From: Cephalopachus bancanus
Lineage: Eukaryota > Chordata > Mammalia > Primates > Tarsiidae
Length of the DNA stretch: 64,000 nucleotides
Assembly: GCA_027257055.1 (NCBI GenBank)
Contig: JAPVLO010000232.1
Coordinates: 5,084,001 to 5,148,000 of the forward strand
Direction of reading: 5' to 3'
How positions within the stretch are numbered: position 1 is the stretch's first letter; the number at the start of each line of letters is the position of its first letter. The notes beneath the pieces were generated by a model that was given only the letters and a program-made list of their open reading frames with translations, searched no databases and was not told the DNA's origin. The translations under genes and the position numbers were made by a program. Shown piece by piece: positions 1 through 13,200 of the stretch.

Positions 1-3000
1 TGAGCTGAAGATGACTTAGTTTATTAGAGTCCTCCATGCCTACCAATAACAGATAACACTGGAATTTTAAAAGTAGGCATGAATTACAGATGTCTTCTTT
101 TTCTTAATATACAGCCGGAATCAATATTCTCTCATCATTATAATATTCAGCAAGATGCAGAATCCTGCTTAACTTGATGTTAATATTCAAATACACTTAA
201 TGAATTTTCTACTACAGTTTTTCCCACTCTGGCCCTGGTAGAAATCAGGGAAGTTGAGAATGCCTCATAAGTTCAACTTCTTCAGAAAGGGCTCTTGCAA
301 CAGAAATAGAGTCACCTAGTTCATTATACTAGGGGTTAGTATTGTTATTTGTATGCCCCAAAGTCTAGGAAAGACAAGAATATTTTGGGGGGCAGGAATT
401 GAGAAAAAATATTTTAATTTAAAACTATGGACTGGTTAAACATAATGGATTCACTGTATGAGGGGGAACCCACAAAACCAGAATTATCATTTGAAGGGTG
501 AGTCCCTTGCAGTACAGGCTTCCCCTGCTAGGTAAGTAGAGGTGAAACAAAAACTGACAGAAGCACTAAAAGACATCAAAATTGACAAGTTCAAAAAGCG
601 CTTCGATAGGGGTATTGCAGCAAACAGAGGGTACTTTGAAGATGACTGAAGTTTAAACATGTAAAAATAAATACGCAATATTTTATAAATAAATTCCGGG
701 TTTTTTGGGGTCCCCCTTATATATGCTCTCATGCATGGTTTTGGTTTTAGTGTGTTTTATTTTGTTTAACTTGGTCTATTTAGAAAATTCTGAAGAGAAA
801 AGGTCCTGGCCTCTTTGACCCAAATTTGAGAGGCTACATCAGAAGGTTTCTGAAAGCAATCTTAAAAATGCTAGCAGGCAGGACAAATATGATAAGGAAG
901 CTTGTTGGTAAGGTGGAGAAATAGAGAACTTGTTCCTTGATAAGTAGCACCTAACTGGGGAATAATATAGCAAAGAGGATATGGAAATGATTTCTGGAGT
1001 TCACTCACTGACTTTGAATTCCTTTCACTGTGTTTCTCCACTTAAATGAAAATAAAAATTATATCTTTCTCCTAAAAGTGTTGTTACACTTAAATTAGAT
1101 AACAATGAATATGAAATACACAGTGCCCTGCACATAGCCAGCACTCAATTTCCACTATAAGCAGAGTCTTACAGACAGAGGGCGGCATCGCCATTCCCTT
1201 TTTCTATTTTGAAACTGAGCAAGAAGGGACAAAAGAGTTTTAAATGACATTCTGAGGCATTTCCTAAATCCAGGTATTAGTGAGTAGTCAACAATGGCTT
1301 AAAAAGCTATCAGTGGTCTGTAGTTTTCTTGCTTTTTTAAAATCTTGCTTCTACTTATGTTTCTCTTCTTTTTTTACATTTTGTTATTATTTCATGGTGT
1401 TGACTGAATTCTTTTTTTTTTTAAAGCACATTCAGACCTGAGACCGTGTGATTTATCTCCAACATATTTTTTAGCTATAAAAATAATAAATCTTCTTAGG
1501 GCTAAGCAACTCAAGCTGACATGTAACATTTACTGAGATTGTTGTCGAACAAAGAAAGGCAAAGAAAAGTTCACTACAATTTGTTGGTTTCTTAGAGCAA
1601 ACAAGTACTTTAATTTGGTAACACTCTGGAATTTTGGTACCTTTTAAAAATTGTTAGAATTCAGTTGATCCAAATGCCTTGTATATAGACTTTCCTCCTT
1701 AAATTCTAAACACTTTTTGTTTTTAGGGACATTTAATTCTTGTATGTCTAATTCATGGACAGTGTCTTGCAGCAAAAGCTAAGGCCAAGAAAATTTAAAA
1801 TCTAGCCTCTACTCTGCCATTTTTTTGTTGTTAAATATGAAATGTACTTTTCTAAAATTAAGTGAACCAAGTTTTGTATGAACCCTGAAATTTGATGGAA
1901 TTTCTAAACATTTAAAGACATATTCTTCCAACTCTGGTCACAGTTCTTGGTATCACATGACTGGTTGTTTCCTGCCAGTGGAGGACCAACACCTCTGGCT
2001 TGGACAGTGTCCAGGATCCTTCAATAGCGAGTGAGGGGAAGAACATGGTACAGTTGGGTTTTTAGACATTTCTTTTTTTATAAGCATCAAATTTAACTGT
2101 CCTTTATCCACTGTAGAAAAGAAAGACTAGAAGCCCTTTATTCATGGAAATTGTGACAAAGAAGGTAGATGGTGTACACCTTAGTTAGGCTGCTATAGCA
2201 AGGATTCCCTCCCGGCCCCGGTCATAGTAGTTTAATGCAGTGACACATACCAATTCAGTATGGATATTTCTTTCTAGTAGGTAGAATCAGTTACCTAACT
2301 TCTTTCCTCTTGTGACTCTGTTAACTCCGATGGCTTTGGAGTCCTCTGATGTAGTCAGAGAGATAGAGAGGATAGAGAATGCACTGCTGCTTCTTAATTG
2401 CTTTGGTTTGGACTCTTCTTTTGTCCAAGTGGACATTTCACTGGCATTGGACAGTCACATGGCCCTGCCTAGGTGCAAGGGCAAGGAGAGGGTAGGAAGT
2501 GCAATCCTTGGTCGGCAATCATGTCCCCATGACTATGGAAGGAGAAGCAGGAATTTTGGCAGAAACTTTTGTATCTCTTCCACTGGGGTCACTGGCATGA
2601 GTGTAGAATCTCCACACTATAACATACACTCTCTTCCTCTCAAAGTCCCTTGGGTCCCACCAATACAGTTCAGGCATTCTAGATGACTTGGTGACGTGTG
2701 AGAATACCCTGATACTAGAGGAATTCACTCGTTATTTCGGTTTGGTGCTTGTCTTAGTTTGATTTCCCCAGGAAGCAAGTCCTGGAACAAAGATTTGAGC
2801 ACAAGTAGTTTATTTGTGAGGTGACCACAGGACACACTGGTAGGGGCAAGAAGAAGTGAGACAGGAGAGGGAAGGCAACCAGCTAAAGGTTGCATCACCA
2901 GGCAGGTTACACTGTGGTTATCTGGAGCTCAACTCCACTGGTGACCTTGAAGGTCCAATGCCCTCAGCTTTATCCAATTCAAAAGGGAAGGGGTGCTGAG

Positions 3001-3290
3001 AGATTTGTAGACTAATGCCCATCAATCTTTATTTAAGGGCTGCTCCCAGGGACATTAATACCCAAATCACTTCTGGCATGTTGAGTAAACTCCAGTGGCC
3101 AGAGAAAGACCAAGGCGAGATTTGCACATGCCATCAGCTGAAAGCCAGGCAAGCGCGTATTAAAATGATGCTAATGTCCAAGGGGCTTTGGGGATGGTAC
3201 CACTGGCATCACCGGGTGGCCCAGGTGATCTGAATGCAGCTGACTGATGAATCACAAGCTGTCTTTGGTGTCGTTCTTTGTGTTGTACAG
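1..3290 (+). other. CALD1: CALD1 intron before exon 3
   Basis: No caldesmon-like exon is visible here. It holds a mariner transposase remnant (547-716) and possibly an ancient unclassified repeat at about 2745-2960. A MIR-like tail (ACAGTGCCCTGCACATAG) lies near 1120. The remainder is AT-rich sequence without a feature I recognise. Confidence 0.7.
547..716 (+). mobile_element. Mariner-like DNA transposon remnant (3' end)
   Basis: The 3' part of a mariner-type element: a decayed C-terminal transposase stretch ending with an EYFE/YFED-like motif, then GTTTAAAC, AATAAATAC and a terminal AAATTCCGGG plus T-run and GGGGTCCCCC. The same arrangement recurs at 56595-56790. No intact ORF remains. Placement in the mariner superfamily rests on the YFEGD-type C-terminus and end sequence. 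Confidence 0.6.
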
Positions 3291-4239
3291 CGTGCCCGAC
3301 GAGGAGACCAAGACAGCCACCACAAACACTCAGGTGGAAGGTGATGATGAGGCTGCATTCCTGGAGCGTCTGGCACGGCGAGAAGAAAGACGCCAAAAAC
3401 GCCTTCAGGAAGCTCTGGAGCGGCAGAAGGAGTTCGACCCAACCATGGCAGATGCAAGTGTGTCGCTCCCAAGCAGAAGAATGCAAAACGACATGGCAGA
3501 AGACGAAACTGCCGAGAAGGAAGAGAAAACTGAAAGTTGCCAAGGAAGATATGAGATAGAGGAAACAGAAATAGTCACCAAGTCCTACCAGAAGAACGAC
3601 TGGAGGGATGCTGATGAAAACGAGAAAGAAGAAAAGGAAAAGGAGGAGGAAGAAGAGAAGCCAGAGCAAGGGAGCACTGGAGAAAATCAGGTAGAGGCAA
3701 TGGTGGAGGAGAAAACAGAAAGACGAGAGGAAACAGTGGTGATGTCATTGGAAAATGGGCTGATCAGTGCAGAAGAGCCCAAGCTAGAGGCAGAGAGGGG
3801 ACAAAGTTCAGATGAGACTGCCCACGATGAAGAGGAAGACAGGGAGAGAGCTGGGGCAGAGAGGGTAAGGTTGGAAGCAGAAGAAAGGGAAAGAATTAAA
3901 GCTGAGCAAGACAAAAAGATAGCAGATGAGCAAGCAAGAATTGAAGTGGAAGAAAAAGCGGCTGCCCAAGAAAGAGAAAGGAGAGAGGCAGAGGAGAGGG
4001 AGAGGAAGAAGGAGGAAGAGAAAAGGGCAGCAGAGGACAGGCAGAGGGCCAGGGTGGAGGAGGGGGAGAAGGTTAAGACAGAAGAACAGAAACTTAGCCA
4101 ACAGCTAGAAGAGAAAAGGCGCTCTATGCAAGAGACAAAGATGAAAGGGGGAAAAGTGGAAGAGAAAATGGAAGGGAAACGGGTAAATGAAAAGAAAGTA
4201 CAAGAAGATAAACCACAGACAGCTGTCCTAAAGAAACAG
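3291..4239 (+). CDS. CALD1: CALD1 exon 3 (3a+3b), acidic region and smooth-muscle central helix
   Basis: The exon begins after ...TTGTACAG at 3290 and ends before GTACAG at 4240. Position 3291 is the third base of a Ser codon and the exon ends in phase 0. It starts SVPDEETK and ends AVLKKQ. An internal donor-like site, ATCAG|GTAGAGG, sits at 3690/3691 and is also in phase 0. In known caldesmon biology this competing 5' splice site separates exon 3a (kept in l-caldesmon) from 3b (h-caldesmon only). 3b encodes an extremely charged helix ([19 protein letters not shown] and so on) and is purine-rich, as expected for its splicing enhancers. The KRAAEERQR-type repeat, multiple in human as I recall, is present once ([14 protein letters not shown]). 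The upstream in-frame ATG at 3247 is intronic. Confidence 0.95.
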
Positions 4240-7200
4240 GTACAGTAAACACTTTGCACCAAGTGTGATGCCTGTGACCTAGGAGAAATGCCATGCACGT
4301 CCGATTGGGACTGAGGCCACATGCACACAGCCCCACGTGCTTGATCATTTGGCAAGCTGTTCATTTTTTCAGGCCATAGCAATATGCAAGCATGAAGCAG
4401 TTGGCTGATGGCTGAACGGTCAGTCAGTCAAAGTACTGGCACAACCAGAGAGAAATGAATTGCTCTGTGCTTGGTTGTTATGAATGCTAAAAAAATGAAT
4501 TGACCCAAAGATGATAAATCTGCTGGTGCTGTGTTGACTTCTGGTTCCACACCTGCATCTATCATTCTTTTTAACATCTTTCCTCTGTCCACAGGTTTAC
4601 ATGAGGCAAGAGGCCCACAATGCCTCACCTTACTCATATGTTTGATGTTGAACAAAGCAATTATAAAAGTGGGGATGGGAAATTGACAGACATAAAGAAT
4701 TGCAGTCAGATGTTTTATCTTAATAAGTCACAAATAAACCCCTGGAAATTTACTGGTAATAAGAGGGGAAAGGAGCCAGTTGAAACCTTTTATTTAAAAA
4801 TGTCAAAATCCTGATTTGCCATCATGTAAACCTGAGCTTAATGTAGACTTGCAGAAAGCCATTCATTTGGGGTAGTATCAATTTATAACTGACTGGTAAT
4901 TAAGAGCATATATTTTGCCTCTTTATCATCTGGGTAACTCAAATTCACGTGACCCAAAGAAGGATGAAAATAGTCAGGGAAAATGTTTGTAAGCTACAAA
5001 AGATTATTTTTCTATCTGCAAGGCTGCATTAAAAGTACTATACCTAACCACCATCACCACGCCATAAAAAAAGAAAAAAGAGACACTTGCACAGTCACCT
5101 TTCCAGAGCAAACTTTCTGTCACTAAGTCTGCATTGCACCCAAGTTGGCTTTAACTCCTGCTTCTCTACAAGGGGCTCATGACACAGCCGTGAGTGAGGA
5201 GATGAACAAATAGCGCCAAACTGCACACGAGGTTTGTACACACATACAAGGGTGCCACGTCACGCTCGATTTCAGGGAGTACAGTGGCAGCCACACGAGA
5301 AAAGGTTGGGGCAGGAAGAAAATATCCCACCTTGCTGCTTAGAACTGCTGGCACCAAGGGCAAGTATGAACACTAAGGCAGCTGAGAGAAGCCATCCACG
5401 GCATGTGCAAAGCGTTCTGAGCACCCTGCACCATGTCAGCTAGGAAGAGTTTCTTTTATTTAAATGACCTTACCGTTCTTGAAAATAAAAAGGAAGAAGA
5501 AAAGGGAGCTAAAGTGCAAGCTAAAAGAGAAAAGTTCCAAGAAGACAAGCCTCCCCACAAGAAAGAAGAGGTAAATATTGTTGAGAAGCAACCTGATCGT
5601 AAAGCAGCTAGCGGTTTCCCAGGACACCTCAGGTCTGACAGTCTCAAAAGTAGAACCTCGAATCCAGTGTTGTTCAAGTCATGACTCATGGTCCATTGAA
5701 TGGAGAGATCAGCTTAGAGTGTCTCAAAAGTCGCTACATATGTCAATCAGCACTTATAAAAAATGAAATGGAATAGAAAGTATCAAGGACTTTGTAGGTA
5801 GTAAACATTGCATTGTCATGTCAATTGTCTTTCTTCCTGTGGGACACAGTCAGAAGGCTTGAGGAACACTGCTGGAATCAATCTATCCTGCTTTCTACGC
5901 TTCTGAGTGCTAATTTTTTTTTCTTGAGCCATCCCACTTTCATTTCAAACATGAAATATTTCCAACTGGCCTTGATTAATGCTTTAACTTTCCAAAGGAA
6001 AAACACCCACACACATCTTAGTAGAAAATTTGGTAAATGGGGATGATATTTGTTTTTCAAAAGAAAAGTTTGGCCGAATGTTCCGCATTGCATTTCTGAG
6101 GCACATAGGAGTGGTGCCAAGGTGTTTGACTGTAGGTAAGTGCATGAGGCGGTGGGATAAGGCTGGTACAGATCAAATGTCAGGGCGCTCAATGCAGTCA
6201 GAATGCCACATCAGAACGCTTGACCACGTTTTAGCCACCGGGCTTATGTTAGCCCCAAATAATCTTGAAAACTGTGACTATATTTAATAAGTTCACAGGA
6301 CTTAATAGAACGTGATAAAATTAAATTGTTGGAAGGAGGAAGACTTGAATTGCTTTGCCTATGGGACTGGAGGAGTGATTTGTAGCTGGTGAGCTCCAGC
6401 CCAGTTGGGCTTTTGATGCATTTCTCTGCCTGACATGGATGGCACCTATTAAGAAAATGCAAAAGTTTTAAAAGAAAATCCATATATAGAAAATAGATGA
6501 CCAGATTAAATAAAGTTTGGGTTATGTCCCTAAATATGTTTCATATATTTCATGTGAAAAATAAGAACCCACATATTCTAGTTATGTTAATAATTATGTT
6601 CGTCCCTGTTTCTGATCGTACTAGTGGTGGTTTGGGGTTGAAAGTTGAATGTGAGCACTGACCAACAAAGGAAGGAGAGAGTGTAAGTGCTAATCACTGG
6701 AAAACCAAATTTTACTCTCATGAGGCAGCTAAGAAAATAGTTGAACATGTTAGGAAACACTGCTTTCATTTTGTGACAGAAGAACACCTACCAAAAAAAC
6801 CTGACAGTTACCTTGGAACTAAACTCAAACAGATACATCCCACATGAGTTCTAGAAAGCTAGCATCCATGGTGAATGTCCTCAACTACAGAAGGAAGCAG
6901 GCATGAGATAATGACTCAGCGATGCAACTCAGGGAAGGAAGGCTGTAGGAAACACTGGATTCTATATTTAAAATGTCATTCAATTCATTAAGATGGGATT
7001 GGTTTTAATGACCAAAGCAGTCTATGCCTGTGTGTGGTATCTGATGGTAGATAGGACTCATCTGTGGCTGCCTCATCTGTGGTTGCCTGGATGATCCGTC
7101 TGCCTCTTGTCAGATAAGGCCCCAGTTCCCAGCAGCCAGGAGGTCAGTCAGATGTTCCGAGGGGGGATTCCAGCCCGCCCTTTCCCCAGTTTGCCCTACA

Positions 7201-10200
7201 GCACATTCCAGTGTCCCAAAACTTTTGGCCTCTTTTTGACACAAGGCCAGATAAGCTTCTCAACCCAGGCTTACAAACAAAATCCGTATTCCAGTTTTAA
7301 CATTGTATTAGTTGAATGTCTAGATTTTCTGCTTTCCAGCAGGTTGTGTTATTGCTTTATGTAGACAGCTTTAAATTGTGTTTACGTGACTCAGCCATTT
7401 TAAACAACCCTTTCCTACCCACCCCTTGTTCAAAAACAAAAAACAAAAACAAACTAAAACTTTCCTTCAAGGACCTGTGCACATAGGCAGCTAGGTCAAC
7501 CACAAGTAAACACATGAGCCTTAGAGAAAACATTTCCAAAAGTCGCTCCAATGTCTTTTAAAAAATAAAATGAAACCCGCCTTTCTCCACTGCAGTTTAA
7601 CTGTGACAATGGGTCCCAGATGATCACCAACCTTGAAATCTAATTCAGCTTTCTTTATGTCCTCTCCAATTATAAAAAGCCTCTTTTTAGTTCTCCACCC
7701 GGGAGCTATTTTGTTGTTTTGTTTTGTTTTTTCTGGTCTCTAACAGAAAGCCAAGTTCTCTAGCAGAGCTGCTCATATGTGTTGTGATGTTCACGTCGTG
7801 AGAGTCAACACTTCCCAAACATTAGCGTGTCTATGAATCAGCTGGGAATCTTGTTAATGCAGAATCTCACTCAGTGAGGTCTGTGTTGTCTTGGACCAGA
7901 CTTTTAGTAGCAGGAATCTAGAAGACATTCATGTGATACAAAAGAAACCTAAAAAGAGACTTGAGTCTTGACACTAACAAAAGCACCTTAAACCCGGTCT
8001 GAGAAACTGTAGATTGCACCCAGTTCTTGCCGCTATTCAGGAATCAAATAATGCAAAGCAGCGAACCCAGGGTTCCATCTCAGTCCCCTCAACCTTCTCA
8101 CTGCAGTGCCTCTTGGGCACAAAGGCGTGTTGCTGAATTCCCACCCCCATATGCCCATATGTCATTCCACTGGATAACCCGAATATCCAGAGCTTTTAAA
8201 TCCGATTATTACATTTGGCCAAAGCCTTTCTTATGAGTATGCTAAGACTGTCTATGTGTGAAACACGTGAACGCCTTCAGGATACTTGGTTACCTAATAT
8301 TCCTTCAGCACAGATTGTCTTCAAGGCAGCTTTCTGATTAAAAGAAGATTTGACGCCTTTCCCAAGGTGCTCGAAATCCCCCGGGGTTGGGTTCATTCTG
8401 CCTTAGCATCCAAAAATACAATTTGAAGGCCCTATTAAGTTATTTTATTACTTCATTATTCTTTTCCCAGAAAGAGAAAGTAATTTTCCGTCAAACTCAA
8501 CTTACCATTATTACATTGAGAATGTTTCTAAGAAGAAACATTCTTTCTGAAAAGAATGTAGGCTTCCCATCCACTATAACCTTTGCTAGTAAAGGCAGGG
8601 ATTGAAGGGATGAAGAGGGGTATCTCTTCTGTTAGACATGCATTGTTTTACAAATCTATTTTAAGCACTGCTTTGGCCAGTGAATCAGATAATGCATGTT
8701 GGGAGGATGGAAATATTTCTGACTGCAAAATGGGAGAAACAAGTTAAAGGGAATTTCTCTATGCATAGTGCTCCACAAACCATGATATTTGACTCCAAAT
8801 TTGTTTCACGGGTATCCCTGAAATGAGACCGCTTCACCTCCAAATTTGTATACCCAGATATTTCTTAAACTCTAATCAGTGTTTTCTGGGGCTAAGTCCA
8901 ACAATGGCAGGCCAAAGTGAGCTATACTTTGCCTCCTCCTCCTTCCTGCCCGATGACCAGTCAGGTCGGGGAGAGCGTCCTTGGCCACACTTACAGCCTT
9001 AAGTCTCATGGCCTGCCCTTCCTCCACAGGCGTCCTCTGCCAGAATGCGAGCGCGTTGTAACTGTTTGTCTTGAAGTATTGTGAATGAACCTCACCTGTT
9101 TTGTTCTTGGGTAAAGACAGCCACCAAGGAAGCACAGTGAAGCTGTTGTCAAGGCCATGAGCTTCCTTCTCTTTGCTGTAGCCTCACATGACAATCAGAA
9201 GCCAAGAGGGAAATGACGGGATGAAAGGTTAGGAAGGAACCATCTAATCCAATCCCATCTTTGTACATACATAGGACCCAGCATCCCAGAGAAGTTACAT
9301 GACTTGTTCAAGTACACGGCAGTGGAGCCAAAACTCAGGTTTCCTGACTTGCAGGCTAAGCTTTTGGAGCAAATATCAAAGTATAGCTCCCCTCCTCAGC
9401 GTGTGCAAGGGATATCCCAGGTATATAGCCCTGGGAGAAAGACTGAACTAATTAGGGCAGTGTAGTAGCAAATGGTTCATCCACAGTATTGTGATCAAAT
9501 AACACCCAAAGAAGACAAAGGACCGTGGAAGGCTCATCAAGAGCAAAAAAACCTGTACTCTGCTTTGTAAGCAGGTACTTAAGCAGCAAGTGTTCAGAGG
9601 GCCTTTGAAGAATGCGTGAGCAGTCAGGTCAGGGCGAGCACCCTTGGCCACACTTACAGCCCTAAGTCTCCTGGCCTGCCCTTCCTCCATAGGCGTTCTC
9701 CGCCAGAATGCTAGCGCTTTGTAACTGTTTGTCTTGAAAAGAATTATTGTGAATGAACCTCACCTGTTTTCACTCTCGTTTTTTAAGAATGGATGAGACA
9801 ATGTAGGGTAAGTAATTTGAGCCCTTTTAACCTCTCTGCTGCAATAAACTATGTATATTCAGTTTACTTTGAAATAATGTAATTTACCATGAGGAACTTA
9901 ATACAAAACCCACAAAATATTAAAGCTAACACCTGCCCTCTATGTATTATCTTCCTCTATCTCCCACAACAATCACAAAACCATTTGTAGAGGACTAAAT
10001 TTTTACTAGCAATGGAAGGCAAAAATAAACCCTGGAATTTTTCCAATTTAATTCTAACATTAATGGTTTAGATGACTACAAATGTCCCCTGTATCTCTGA
10101 CTCCTCTCCCCTAGAGGTAGAGTTATTATGTGTTCCATCTTTGAGACCCAATTACTCATTTGATTAAAATATAAGGGTGGTCTCTGGTAGATCTAGCTAA

Positions 10201-13200
10201 CCTGGAAGGTTTCCTATTTCTTTGTTTGCCCTTCCCAAGGATTCTGTCTCCATCCAAGAAGAAATCTGTCCAAGAAACATGACCATTCTTCTATCAAACC
10301 CACAATCATAATTAACTGTTCCCAGTGGGAACTGCAGACAGCTACTCTTATGTGACGCTCCCAGAACTTAAGTTTCCAAATGGCAATACCACTGCTGCTC
10401 TCGAAAATAAGAACCCCAGTGAGATTAGCGACGATCTTGCCTTCGTAAAACTGTGGTCCCAGTCTTTGTTCACAGGCTGAAGGACCACAGCTCACTCTCC
10501 AAGAATTTCCTCTGGCCACAGCTCTACCACATCTGGGTGATGGGTTTTATCTGGAGTTTACTGACTTCCTAACAATTTGGGGTCTTATTTGGTGATACCA
10601 ACCAAAAACTAATAAGATTTTTATCATTCTGTTTCTTCCTGATGTGCACTGTCGGTTAGATCAAAGATGAGAAGATGAAAAAGGACAAAGAACCCAAAGA
10701 GGAAGTTAAGAGCTTCATGGATCGAAAGAAAGGATTTACAGAAGTGAAGTCGCACAATGGGGAGTTCATGACCCACAAACTTAAACATACTGAGAATACG
10801 TTCAGGTAAGAGTAGTGACTAGTTAACAGTGACTGCGTTCACATGTGGGGGGAAAAAACAGCCTCCCTATCTTATGCCTCCAGACAGAAACGTGCTAAAC
10901 AGGCAGCATGCTTTTGTTGTGAGGTCATGAGCCATTGTCTTAGAGATACTCAGTCAGCAAGTCCGGCTCTCATATCACTAACAGAAGACCAGCAGTCATG
11001 GCTCAGACAGGGTTTAATCTGCTTCTCCTGTTATTTTGAAAGGCACATCATGCTTGGCATTTATGTTTGTGTTTGCCGACCTACTATGAGATCAGTTCAT
11101 TAGAAAACATTATGACCAAACATTATTCATTCATTCTCTGTATGGTCCGACCACCCTCATGAGAGACCCTTCTCAGTACCATTTTATTTATTTATGCTTT
11201 TTATTTATTTTATTTTATTCTTTTTAATTTTAAATATGTGGGGTACAATTCAGGATTAGGTACAAGTGGTCATCATACAGGTAGTTTGGGCCTCCCTTTG
11301 GTCCCCACTTTGCCTGGTTTGAGGTCAGCTACCCTAGTATCATTTTCAAGAATGCATTTTCTAAAGGTTGCAAATAAATGTTACATAAGGCTAAGACTGT
11401 TCTGTGGCCAAATACTTGGCAAATATTAGGTTCAACTAAGTTAGTCAGATCTCCTCACACAGGGCTTGAGAACCTTGATGTTAATCTGCAGTGGGTGTCT
11501 GTAAGAGGGAGAAGGTGTGAAACACCTGTTCCATTTCAAACTGTCTGAAAAACTCTTGTATGGCTTCAGCTCCCCTCTCTTCATGCCCTCTCCCCATCAA
11601 ATTGAAAATCTCGTGGCTCAGCCTGTAATCCCGCGCCACTGGGAGGCTGAGGTGAGTGGATTGCCTGAGCGGGTTCGAGACCTGCCTGGGCAACTTGGCG
11701 AGACCTCATCTCTACAATAAATCAAAAATTAGCCGGGCGTGGTAGTGCGCACCCGTAGTTCCAGCTACTTGGAAGGCTGAGGCGGAAGGATCGCCAGAGC
11801 CCAGCAGGCAAGGCTGCGGTGGCCGGGAGCAGCCACTGCACTCCAGTCTGGGAGACAGAGTGAGACTCCAACTCAAAAAAAAAAAAAATCTGGGCAACTG
11901 ATTATAGAGCAGAGACGACCAGTATACACAGGCAAATCCTCAATTCTAGATGCACTTGCATACCAAGAGATCTCTACAAATTTTGTAGAGGGGCTCAAAT
12001 TGCAGAAGGCTGCCATGGACACCCGGCAGCACGGTTCTCTGTGTCCCATCCCCTTGTGTCAAGTCCCAACCTATTATGTCACTGACTGCTGTGCCAGATG
12101 TGCTGGAGAAGAGTCTTGGGTCCCTGGCTGTGTGGATTTCCTGGGGTTGTTCTTTGCTTGTAGACTGTCTTTTTCGGAACACTTCAAATAAGAAAGTCAC
12201 CAAGCAGGTATGACGCACACATTTGACACACTCCTTACACCAAAGCTTTTGTGACATCTGAAAGCAGGTTGAGCTACGAAGGATGGCTCTTTCAGGCTCA
12301 TCCACGAGGCTCAGATAGATGAATACAGTTGCCCCGAGACAGTTTTTCTACACAAAAATGTAAGCAGAAACCTAGTCATATGTCTCCAAAGGAGAAGCCT
12401 AAAGCAGCAGAAGACAAGGTGTGCTTAAAACGTCCAAGAACAGCAGTGAAGGAGCGAAAAAGGGAGAATGTATAGATGTTATGTGGGCCTGATAAGAGCA
12501 GATGTGAAAATCAAGAGTGTGTTGGAAATCCATAGAAAATCTACAGAGCAAGTTGGTTCGGGTTGATAAGCTGAGTCCAAAGCTTGCCAAAGTACCTGAC
12601 ATTTAATGTTTTAAAGCCCTAGAATAGTGTCAGGCTCATGAAAACTGTTCAACGAATATTGCCTCGTATTACTATTTTTTATTTGATAGTCTAAAATGTT
12701 TTGTAAATATGAAGTTCTATTAAGGTATACATTTTATTTTTGTTAAGAGAAATAGTGTTCTAAAAAAAATCTGTCAATAGACAAAAGTTTGATTAACAAT
12801 TGGCAAAAAAAAAAAAAAGGCTTTAGTCAAAGTTCAAATTAATAAGTAACATGCCCACTGTGTGGAAATCCAATAGGCTGGGTAAGTTAAAGAGAAGAAA
12901 AGTCATAAGAGATGGCAACAGGTTGAGCACTGAGGACCGTCAGTGTGACTCTGGCTTAATTTTTCCAGCTTTGGGCAGAAAACAATACAAGAACAAGCTG
13001 CTACGATGTTATTCATTTTTGTTTAGCCACTGACGTGTAAGTTCTAGCTTCAATTAGAAGTCGATGCTGCGAGAAGAAGAGATACTGATAGAAGCAGAGA
13101 AGTATGGTTTGGCTCCAAATACGTATAAGACAAGGAGAGATATCATAGAAAAATAGAGTATGATCCTCTATTTAGATAAATTTAGTACCTACCAGCTTAA

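Larger units (their letters stand above)
5571..10659 (+). other. CALD1: CALD1 intron between exons 4 and 5
   Basis: 5.1 kb of intron. Recognised contents are a local direct duplication (8957-9102 and 9620-9770) and a MIR-like stretch at about 9235-9365. The rest shows no convincing gene. The short ORFs in it look like chance. Confidence 0.6.

Noticed and set aside
3247..3290. ATG at 3247 as a translation start for the caldesmon exon
   Set aside because: The 44 bases before 3291 end in a splice acceptor (TTGTACAG) and do not match caldesmon. The reading frame simply extends into the intron.
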